Assembly: GCF_031202265.1 (NCBI RefSeq)
Contig: NZ_CP100604.1
Location: 4,508,501 to 4,572,500 of the forward strand
Direction of reading: 5' to 3'
Source: Bradyrhizobium sp. Ash2021
Lineage (GTDB): Bacteria; Pseudomonadota; Alphaproteobacteria; Rhizobiales; Xanthobacteraceae
DNA: 64,000 nucleotides
Part shown: in pieces, positions 57,789-64,000 of the stretch
Layout of the letters: the number at the start of each line of letters is the position of its first letter
Numbering within the stretch: position 1 is the stretch's first letter
Notes under the pieces: model-generated
What the model was told of the DNA's origin: nothing
Seen by the model: only the letters and a program-made list of their open reading frames with translations
The model's database searches: none
Made by a program: the position numbers and the translations under genes

Positions 57789-58034
57789 ATGTTGCGCAAT
57801 CTGTGGACCCGCAAGAATATCGCTTTCGTCGCTGCCATCGTGTCGCTTGGCTGCGTCGCGGCGGTGCTTGCGATTGGCCTGGCCTCTCCGGAACCGGTTT
57901 CCGGTGCGGCGCTTGGCCCGAATTGGGAATGCAGCCGGATCGCGTTCGTCTGGACGACCTGCACCAGGGTGCAGCACACGGCGTCCGCGTCAGTCCGCAA
58001 GGTTAAGGAGCCGTGCACGCGACCGCGGACTTAA
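57789..58034 (+). CDS. small membrane-anchored protein
   Basis: An 81-residue protein with a basic N-terminus, a helix IAFVAAIVSLGCVAAVLAIG (12-31) and a periplasmic part with paired Cys (WECSRIAFVWTTCTRVQ). ATG 57789 is preferred; an ATG or TTG further upstream lacks support. Function unknown. Confidence 0.55.
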   Translation: MLRNLWTRKNIAFVAAIVSLGCVAAVLAIGLASPEPVSGAALGPNWECSRIAFVWTTCTRVQHTASASVRKVKEPCTRPRT

Positions 58035-58234
58035 TCCTCAGGGCACCGCAGTCGTGAATCGCCCGACCGAGCAAAACCCCACCGCTAGCCTTGCGTCGAT
58101 GTCTTCTTTGGAGCGCAATCATTAAGCGCCTGCTTACCCTGGCCCCCGTAGGCAAGCGCTTGGAATGGGCGGGCCCCAGGCCATGCCGCTCCTGGGGCCG
58201 CTTCAATTTGAAACCAGCTGGAAACGCACAACGG

Positions 58235-58264
58235 AGTTGCGGTGACAGTACTGTCACCGTAATT
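58235..58264. repeat. palindromic repeat, short form (copy 1)
   Basis: cggtgacagtactgtcaccg is a perfect palindrome within a larger imperfect one (gttgc...gtaat). The same half-site (acggtgac / gtcaccgt) caps the longer copies at 59098-59182, 59545-59587 and 61324-61405. Confidence 0.6.
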
Positions 58265-58305
58265 CCCTCGCTCGGCCTAAGTGTTGGCGACCGCGCGGGG
58301 CTCAG

Positions 58306-58593
58306 CTACCTAATCTTAGCCAAGCACTCCTTCAGGCGCTCAAGCTCCAAACGAACTTGCGACTCCATGGCGTCTTGTAATGCGAGCGTGCCCCTGCTGG
58401 ACAATTCTGCGGAGGCCTTTCTGTCCAGATTCTGCTTCCAATCCCGGATTGCCTGCTTAGTGGCGCTTTGAGCCTCCGACGTAGCCTTAAGGTACGCCTT
58501 TATGCAGGCGTCGGCCATTGAGCACGTCTGGCACTCTTCAGCGGCGGCAGCACTTGAAACAAGCAAGGCAAGTGTCGCGGCAAAGACCTTCAT
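58306..58593 (-). CDS. exported helical hypothetical protein
   Basis: A 95-residue protein with a signal peptide (MKVFAATLALLVSSAAAAEE) and a helical mature part starting with Cys pairs (CQTCSMADAC) and ending LRELERLKECLAKI-like (RLELERLKECLAKIR). It lies at 58593-58306 with ATG 58593. It is probably periplasmic; no family recognised. Confidence 0.65.
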   Translation of the reverse strand: MKVFAATLALLVSSAAAAEECQTCSMADACIKAYLKATSEAQSATKQAIRDWKQNLDRKASAELSSRGTLALQDAMESQVRLELERLKECLAKIR

Positions 58594-58830
58594 TGCTTTT
58601 CCCCGGTATTGGCCCGGCGGATGTTCTGCTTGGTTGGGCTTGTTTGCAACGGCGGGCATGCGCCATTGGAACTCGCCGCGGGCGGGCAGGCAAATCGCTC
58701 TACACGTTGGGTCCGGAACAGACCCGAGCCCCCGCCAATTGCGGGTATCGACGGCGGGCCGCCATGACGTAATCAAATTATCAGTCCCTTAAGATCTGCG
58801 GGAGATGATTTGCCTCTTTCGGGGCCTTTC

Positions 58831-59067
58831 ATGATCGACGATAAGGTCAGAATCAAATGCACGAAGTGTTCCCAGGTATTTAGGGAGCGGGCTCAGAAGG
58901 TCAGACCTAATTTCCAGGCGAACTGCGCGCACTGCAACAGGCTCATTACGTTCGAATTTGGTTCGGAAGATCCAAACATCAGGCGGGCACTCTGTAGCGC
59001 ACAGGAAATCAGGATTGTGGTTGAGGCGGAACAAAAAACCCGGGCTGCCGCTCGTCAGCGAGCCTAA
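58831..59067 (+). CDS. zinc-ribbon-containing small protein
   Basis: A 78-residue protein beginning MIDDKVRIKCTKCSQVFRER, then NCAHCNRLITFE: two CxxC knuckles 20 residues apart in an MJ0042-like zinc-ribbon layout. The C-terminal part is helical. ATG 58831 is favoured. Function unknown. Confidence 0.65.
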   Translation: MIDDKVRIKCTKCSQVFRERAQKVRPNFQANCAHCNRLITFEFGSEDPNIRRALCSAQEIRIVVEAEQKTRAAARQRA

Positions 59068-59097
59068 ACAACGGTCATTCGTCTCTCTTCAGCTTTC

Positions 59098-59182
59098 GGA
59101 ATTACGGTGACAGTATATTTAAGGTCGCTCGCGAACGGTTCACCGCAATGTTTCTATTGAGTGCACGGTCACCGTAATTCCG
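59098..59182. repeat. palindromic repeat, long form (copy 2)
   Basis: An 85-bp unit whose ends are inverted (ggaattacggtgac / gtcaccgtaattcc). Its middle contains gtcgctcgcga and ccgcaatgtttctattgagtg, shared with copy 4. Such units resemble RAYT-associated palindromes; no RAYT gene lies in the window. Confidence 0.65.
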
Positions 59183-59249
59183 TCACCTGCGCTGAGGGAA
59201 CTTCGAGCTTCGGCCGGGTGTTGCTATCAACCAAAAGAAGGAGAGCGGT

Positions 59250-59492
59250 ATGAGAACCTTTTTGATCGCAGCTCTTTTCGCCATCGTTGCCGGCATCGGC
59301 CCCGCCAACGCCGCAGACGGATGCGGGCCCGGTTGCCATAGTACGCCCGGTGGCGCATGCGTCGTCGACGGCTGGGGTACCGGCGCCCGCATATGGAACG
59401 AGTGCCCCGCCGGGGCCCAGCCTCGCCCCCCGTGCGGTGGTTATGGGTACGTCTGGCGCCGGAGTAAGCGAGCATGTTTCCCGGCGGAGTAA
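59250..59492 (+). CDS. exported GCG/Cys-rich small protein
   Basis: An 80-residue protein: a signal peptide (MRTFLIAALFAIVAGIGPAN) and a mature part DGCGPGCHSTPGGACVVDGW with six Cys and C-terminal YGYVWRRSKRACF. The GCGPGxH start is typical of small rhizobial exported proteins with a GCG prefix. A ribosome-binding site (aaggaga) precedes ATG 59250. Confidence 0.75.
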   Translation: MRTFLIAALFAIVAGIGPANAADGCGPGCHSTPGGACVVDGWGTGARIWNECPAGAQPRPPCGGYGYVWRRSKRACFPAE

Positions 59493-59544
59493 GGCAGGTC
59501 CTGTCGAGCAGGGAGGGCGAGCCGGGCAGCGGCTGAGACCGGCC

Positions 59545-59587
59545 GGTTCACCGCAATTTTTCTATTGAGTGCCCCGTCACCGTAATT
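59545..59587. repeat. palindromic repeat, right half only (copy 3)
   Basis: It matches the right half of copy 2 (ttcaccgcaat, tttctattgagtg, gtcaccgtaatt); the left half is missing. The rest of 59493-59803 holds no gene I can support. Confidence 0.6.
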
Positions 59588-59803
59588 GTTGTCCGCGGTG
59601 GGTGCCTGTGGCTTTCTCTTTTGTAGGTCGCAGCGTCGTGCAGCGTGACGAGCGTGGGCCCGTCCGGCAACTCGATTGGGTCGTCAAATTCACGGCCACA
59701 TCTTCCTTGCGCCAGGGACATCAAACCGGACCCGGAGGAACTGCGCAACGGTCGCCGCTTTATCCCGAGATTGGGTCCAAACACAAACTCATGGAGATGA
59801 TCG

Positions 59804-60031
59804 ATGCGCCAACTAATGCTCGCCGCCATCGCGTTATTGATTGGAGCGTCATCGTCATTGGCTCAGGGCCATATGGGCACCCCGCAGGAGCAACAGGCGT
59901 GCACACGAGACGCACAGCGATTTTGCCGGAAGCAGTTGGGCGACGACAACGCGGTTCAGCAATGTTTGCAGCAAAATCGTACGAAGCTGAGCAAAGGTTG
60001 CCAGAAGGTGTTCCAGAGCCACGGAATGTAA
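59804..60031 (+). CDS. exported Cys-containing small protein
   Basis: A 75-residue protein: a signal peptide (MRQLMLAAIALLIGASSSLA) and a helical mature part GTPQEQQACTRDAQRFCRKQ, DNAVQQCLQQNRTKLSKGCQ with four Cys in a CX8C...CX12C layout. I recognise the type from rhizobial periplasmic proteins of unknown role. Confidence 0.75.
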   Translation: MRQLMLAAIALLIGASSSLAQGHMGTPQEQQACTRDAQRFCRKQLGDDNAVQQCLQQNRTKLSKGCQKVFQSHGM

Positions 60032-60140
60032 CCGGAGAGTGGCGGCGCAGGTTGCCGCATCGCGCCAGCGGAATCACCTGGCAGACCGGGAATATCTTTG
60101 ATTTAATACGGCCGCGTTCTGTAGCGTGGAGTATTTGATT

Positions 60141-60365
60141 ATGCCCAAGGCCATAGAGCATATAGTTGCCGGCTACGTTACTCTCAAAAATCGTCAGGCG
60201 TTGCAGGAAATCCGCGACCATCGTCGGCGTCTGTTGCATGAAAGTCGAATGCACGCCGGGAGTTGGGTCAGCGTGGAAAGCCTGACTTCCGCGCTCCAGG
60301 AAGAAATCAACATTGTCGACGCAGCGCTAGAAAGACTTGAGGACGGCGCAAGCTCGATCAACTGA
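60141..60365 (+). CDS. small helical hypothetical protein
   Basis: A 74-residue protein with two long helices: EHIVAGYVTLKNRQALQEIR and WVSVESLTSALQEEINIVDA, ending LERLEDGASSIN. The start is ATG 60141; the frame extends five codons upstream from a non-standard start. Function unknown. Confidence 0.6.
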   Translation: MPKAIEHIVAGYVTLKNRQALQEIRDHRRRLLHESRMHAGSWVSVESLTSALQEEINIVDAALERLEDGASSIN

Positions 60366-60380
60366 CCAGGCTGCAACTGA

Positions 60381-60515
60381 TCAGGTTGGCCTTTGTATCG
60401 CACGGGGCGGGCCATTTTGCGCCTTGTAGGCGAGGGCAAGCTTGACGCTGTCGATCCCGAGAGAAATTGAGGCGGCAACGCATATCGCCACGAATATCCA
60501 GTCTCGCTTTTTCAG
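60381..60515 (-). CDS. possible 44-residue membrane protein without normal start
   Basis: The frame reads KKRDWIFVAICVAASISLGI, then DSVKLALAYKAQNGPPRAIQ to its stop at 60381, with one membrane helix. It is protein-like, but only CTG or ATT codons are available as start after the upstream stop, so it may be a decayed gene. The rest of 60516-60912 holds nothing I can name. Confidence 0.3.
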   Translation of the reverse strand: MKKRDWIFVAICVAASISLGIDSVKLALAYKAQNGPPRAIQRPT

Positions 60516-60912
60516 GTCCTTAAGAATTGCTCAGTCCTTCGCGGAAAACAAAGCCGCCAGGCGGAGCATGATCGCCTAACGGCTTTGCCGGTGTGGGCCC
60601 GAACGCATCTTGGGGAAATTGTTCGGTAACGAAATCAATACTCAGGCAGAGCGGCTTCGCAACAAACGTCGCTCGTTAAGCTAACCGCTCAACCTTAATC
60701 GCCGGCGGCACATCAGGGACGAGCGTTCCAATCATTGCTGAACGGCAGCCGATGCCCAATCGGCTCATGCCAATTGGGGACGGGCTTCTCGCGCGTCGGA
60801 ACCGTGCCTCGCGGCGTTAGGACCGCGATCGGCATGCGACTGAGTTGGACGGGGCGACGCCATTGGAGCATGCCGCATCAAAGCGCGGGCCGCTCGACAT
60901 CGGCAAACCGCA

Positions 60913-61146
60913 TTACGCGTGCTTCCAACCCTTGTGAACCAGTGCTTTCACAATTTGGATGAGGGGTATCGATCCGCCCACCATGGATGTGTATTTGAGT
61001 ACGGGTTCAGCATAGGCTTTAACGTTGTTTTTGATGGGTTCTGCCTGAGGTACGGTTGCGATCGCGATGCCCGTTGCAGGTATGAGGATCATCAGGCAGA
61101 CGATCATGATACGCCAGGTGAGAATTTTCGCAGATAGTTGCGTCAT
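60913..61146 (-). CDS. small two-segment membrane protein
   Basis: A 77-residue protein with a helix ILTWRIMIVCLMILIPATGI (8-27) and a second hydrophobic stretch near 56-70 (VGGSIPLIQIVKALV). ATG 61146 is clean and starts MTQLSAK. Function unknown. Confidence 0.6.
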   Translation of the reverse strand: MTQLSAKILTWRIMIVCLMILIPATGIAIATVPQAEPIKNNVKAYAEPVLKYTSMVGGSIPLIQIVKALVHKGWKHA

Positions 61147-61323
61147 GGCTTGAGCCCTCCGTAAACCGGCAGTTTGCAGCGGGGGAAGGAAGACGCCTGT
61201 GACTTGGCTCACAGAGGCGGGACGATTCCGACCAAATGAATTTGCCGATTTCACTCGACGCCATCCGCCCGCCGGAAGCATCGCTGAAATACCGGTCATG
61301 CCGGAAGGGTCAAACGCGCCACC

Positions 61324-61405
61324 GGAATTGCGGTGACGGTGCACTTAACGTCGCTCGCGATCGGTTTACCGCAACGTTTCTATTGAGTGCACTGTCACCG
61401 TCATT
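61324..61405. repeat. palindromic repeat, long form (copy 4)
   Basis: It starts ggaattgcggtgac, ends gtcaccgtcatt, and shares the inner gtcgctcgcga, taccgcaa and tttctattgagtgcac with copy 2. The rest of 61147-61462 holds no supported gene. Confidence 0.65.
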
Positions 61406-61462
61406 GAAGTCGCACCGGCTCGATACAAAGCAGCCTGCTCGCGAAAAGTCCCGGCATGGGGT

Positions 61463-63004
61463 TTATTCCAGCCAGGCGTTGGAGACGTCGATCACTCCGC
61501 TATGGAGCTTTGGAAGGCCCTTCAGCCTGCCCGTTGAAATAGCGTAGTAGGTGTTCTGGAAAGCCCAGAACCAGATCGCCTCCTTGTTGACCAGCCGGCT
61601 GATCGCACAATAGTCCTCGGTACTCGTTTCCAACTCGGCCGTGGATCGGGCGTGTTCGAGCAATCGGTCGAGTTCGGGATCGGAATAATTCGCGAGCGCG
61701 ACCGGGCTGCCGGTGTGGAAATTCGCATACATTTGCGGACTTGGATCGGGGAAATCGACGATGCGCCACGGCGTCAACTGGAACTGGCGCATGAAAGCGC
61801 GCGGCGGGATGGTGGCCTGGTCGACCTGCTCAATCTCGACATTGGCTCCAACCTGCTTCCAGAACTGCTGCAGCACCTGCCCATTGGTGCGGCCGCGCGG
61901 AGTTGCGGTGACTATCATTTTGAAGTCGACCGGCTTGCCATAGTCCTTGATCAACGCCTTTGCCTTTTCGACGTCGTAAGGCAAAGCACCGTCATCCTTG
62001 CACTTGACCCAGGAGCCGTCGCCGTAGGGATTGGTCGCCGGTCGGCTAAGACCATTGGTCGCTGCCTGCGACCACTTCTTGCGGTCGAGCGCCATGACGA
62101 GTGCCTGTCGCACGCGCGCGTCGTCGAACGGCGCGACCTTGGTGTTGAAGGCCCACACCTGCGCACCGGACCCGGTATAGGTGTGCACGGTCAGCTTGGG
62201 ATCTTTCTGCGCCTTCAGGATATTGTCAGCGTCGTACTCGTCATCCCAGATGATATCGGCCTCGCCCGACTGCAGGCTGGCAAAGCGCGACTGCGCATCG
62301 GGTAACGGTTTCAGGGCGATGCGGTCGAAATAGGGATGGCCCTTGTTCCAGTAGTCCGGGTTCTTTTCGAGCACGATGCGGTCGCCCGCAGTCCACGATT
62401 TCAGGATGTAGGGACCGGTGCCGACGGGATTGCGGTTGTAGTCATCGCCCTTCGTCTTGAAGGCAGTCGGCGAATGGGTGACGTTGGTGGGGCCTGGAAA
62501 GCTGAAATTGGCTGGCAGGTTCACCGCCGGATCATTCATATTAAAGACGACCGTCAGTTCATCGGGCGCCTGCACGGCGTGGATGCCGGAAATGTAGAAT
62601 GCGCAGCGGCATTTGTTGGCTGGATCCTTCCAGCGGTCGTAATTGTCCTTCACCGCTTGCGCATTGAACGGCGTGCCGTCATGGAATTTCACGCCCGGCC
62701 GGAGCTTGAAAGTCCAGGTCTTGAAATCCTCTGAATGGGTCCACGACAGCGCAAGCTTTGGCTGCGGCTCGCCCTTATCGTCGAGGTAGGTTAGCGTATC
62801 GTAGATCAACGCCGCCGCGGATTGCGCGGATGTATCATACACGCCGACCTTCAAGGGATCGAAGCCGGGAATATCCAATTCCTGGCCCACCGTGATGCTG
62901 CCGCCCTGCTTCTGTGCGTCAGCCGTTCCCGCCGCTATCAGCAAGCTCGCTCCGGCAGCAACCAGGGTCTGCGTAATTGAGCTCAAACATGTTCGCTTTT
63001 TCAC
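61463..63004 (-). CDS. ABC peptide-type substrate-binding protein, family 5
   Basis: A 513-residue periplasmic binding protein (SBP_bac_5). A signal peptide (SITQTLVAAGASLLIAAGTA then DAQ) is followed by GGSITVGQELDIPGFDPLKV, LALSWTHSEDFKTWTFKLRP and YRWKDPAN-like segments, GTGPYILKSW and YFDRIALKPLPDAQSRFASL, all standard. It binds oligopeptides or other amides, nickel or glycosides. GTG 63004 follows a perfect ggagga. No permease genes are in view to its left; they may lie outside or elsewhere. Confidence 0.9.
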   Translation of the reverse strand: MKKRTCLSSITQTLVAAGASLLIAAGTADAQKQGGSITVGQELDIPGFDPLKVGVYDTSAQSAAALIYDTLTYLDDKGEPQPKLALSWTHSEDFKTWTFKLRPGVKFHDGTPFNAQAVKDNYDRWKDPANKCRCAFYISGIHAVQAPDELTVVFNMNDPAVNLPANFSFPGPTNVTHSPTAFKTKGDDYNRNPVGTGPYILKSWTAGDRIVLEKNPDYWNKGHPYFDRIALKPLPDAQSRFASLQSGEADIIWDDEYDADNILKAQKDPKLTVHTYTGSGAQVWAFNTKVAPFDDARVRQALVMALDRKKWSQAATNGLSRPATNPYGDGSWVKCKDDGALPYDVEKAKALIKDYGKPVDFKMIVTATPRGRTNGQVLQQFWKQVGANVEIEQVDQATIPPRAFMRQFQLTPWRIVDFPDPSPQMYANFHTGSPVALANYSDPELDRLLEHARSTAELETSTEDYCAISRLVNKEAIWFWAFQNTYYAISTGRLKGLPKLHSGVIDVSNAWLE

Positions 63005-63681
63005 GGATGGTCCTCCCGGAGCAAGGGCGCCTGAGCGCGCTGCCTCGGCTCCTCTTGCGGCAGGCGCGTGCCTGAGTGGCAAAAGGACTCCGAAAAAGGA
63101 GGGGTCCGAAAAAATAGTGAGGATCGAAAACGCGGTCGCCTGAGAGGCGGCTCCGTCTCTTGTCCCCGCGAGGCTTCGGAGGCCGCGAGGGAAAGAAAAA
63201 AGCTACCTCAATCCAGGGACGAAGTCACGAAAAACGAGCCCCTGGACGAAGTCCCCGATGTCCAAGAAACCCCTATATACTTGGCATTTCTGTTTGATTG
63301 GTTGGCGATCCCAGCAGAAGTGCCAGAAGCCGCGACACGCAAAAGTGCAGATTTTATGCGGGTTTCCAGTGTCGCAAATCCAAGAAAGCAGCCATTTATC
63401 GGCACAACAGCGTGCCGCAACCCTATGGCGTCAGTACTGCGGACGGGTTGGGAAATTTGGGACATCAGAAGGGAAATTCGGGACATTCAGGCATGTCCCG
63501 GGTGGGGAAACCGGGACGGGCGTCAGTACTAAGTTGCGAGTTGGGCCGGGCTTGCCAAAATCGTGATACCCAGTGACCGTCCTTGCCATCTTTTGGGCAC
63601 CTATGAGGGGGACGGTTTTGGAATGGTCTTAGGAAGGATGCCGATTTCCCCAGGGCTGGCGGCCACTGCAGGGGGCTGCAA
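63005..63681. other. 677-bp stretch without a supported gene
   Basis: Several frames are open here, but none is protein-like. It contains near-repeats gggaaatttgggacatc and gggaaattcgggacattc at about 63448-63485, and gcgtcagtact twice (near 63429 and 63520). It must contain the promoter for the gene at 61463-63004. I see no RNA gene. Confidence 0.45.
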
Positions 63682-63813
63682 ATGACGGATCAATCCCGTG
63701 AAATCCCGCAGGATGCGGACCTCCGCAACCTCGCCCGCCTCGTTTCAGCCTGTACGTTGGGGCTGTGGGCCTTTGCGGCGGGTCTGCTGATTGGGACCTT
63801 TTTGTTTTCGTAA
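63682..63813 (+). CDS. 43-residue membrane microprotein
   Basis: A short frame reading MTDQSREIPQDADLRNLARL then a helix VSACTLGLWAFAAGLLIGTF. One membrane helix at the C-terminus, typical of small inner-membrane proteins. ATG 63682. Function unknown. Confidence 0.55.
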   Translation: MTDQSREIPQDADLRNLARLVSACTLGLWAFAAGLLIGTFLFS

Positions 63814-63972
63814 TGCCGCGCCTATGCACGGTCACGCCCACAGCTTTTTTCGATTGGCCTGACCGCCCAACGCTCACAGCGGAGTGATCAGGCCGAGCGG
63901 ATGGCGCCCCTTCTCTTGGGTGTATTCTCCGAGCATCTGGTGCGCGTTTTTCGCGCGATGGGAGGAAGCACA

Positions 63973-64000
63973 ATGTTCATCCTCAAGCAACTCGGCGCGG
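63973..64000 (+). CDS. gene start cut by window end
   Basis: ATG 63973 with a strong ribosome-binding site (gggaggaagca) begins MFILKQLGA and leaves the window after nine codons. Product unknown. Confidence 0.45.

Noticed and set aside
63258..63576. Open frames near the right end
   Set aside because: Three overlapping frames of similar length, no ribosome-binding sites, and translations are not protein-like.
1..64000. CRISPR array or cas genes
   Set aside because: No regularly spaced repeat with unique spacers and no Cas-like protein was seen. All repeats found are pairs, palindromes or att sites.

Overview
The window looks like chromosome of a Bradyrhizobium-type alphaproteobacterium (Nitrobacteraceae). 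The base composition is GC-rich, and many small proteins, a GrlR-family regulator, an H-NS-like N-terminus, an NDUFS4-like complex I subunit and REP-like palindromes match what I know of that group. This is recognition from memory, not a database match.

Layout. Positions 1-5.4 kb hold a chromosomal flank: small unknown proteins, a sirtuin, a two-domain cold-shock protein and a DUF192 protein, ending in an intact tRNA-Pro(TGG). Positions 5457-30417 are one integrative element inserted at the 3' end of that tRNA. A 52-bp exact direct repeat (tRNA 3' end) bounds it, a tyrosine integrase sits just inside its right end, and tandem copies of an 11-bp site lie inside both ends. The element is a scrapyard: a rearranged IS701 remnant beside a SIR2-like gene start, a small HTH protein with two tandem tyrosine recombinases, phage-gene remnants, an orphan cytochrome oxidase subunit III, an SDH-type protease gene split by an IS256 element, a large DDE IS, two IS3 elements 16 bp apart, many small island-type proteins, and the 3' fragment of a second tRNA gene (tRNA-Lys) that suggests an older integration event.

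Positions 30.4-38.3 kb hold a divergent uptake-and-hydrolysis system. On the minus strand are a substrate-binding protein, a GntR-family regulator and an SsuABC/TauABC-like ATPase with two permeases; on the plus strand are a fumarylacetoacetate-hydrolase-family protein, a KynB-like cyclase and a Tat-exported amidohydrolase. Positions 38.3-42.5 kb hold the most interesting locus, a compact azol(in)e-peptide (TOMM) cluster: a Cys/Gly-rich precursor with a signal-peptide-like leader, a fused E1-like/YcaO cyclodehydratase and a SagB-type dehydrogenase. The enzyme families are established; I do not recognise the product.

Positions 42.9-55 kb hold ordinary metabolism: a VOC protein, an OpgC-like acyltransferase, the NDUFS4-like subunit, Lrp and TetR regulators, a leucine-degradation operon (methylcrotonyl-CoA carboxylase beta and alpha, HMG-CoA lyase) and a TRAP transporter. 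Positions 55-64 kb hold an MXKDX-repeat protein, a DUF6481-like protein, an IS481 element, a run of small secreted or membrane proteins interspersed with palindromic repeats, and a family-5 peptide-type substrate-binding protein. Both window ends cut through genes.
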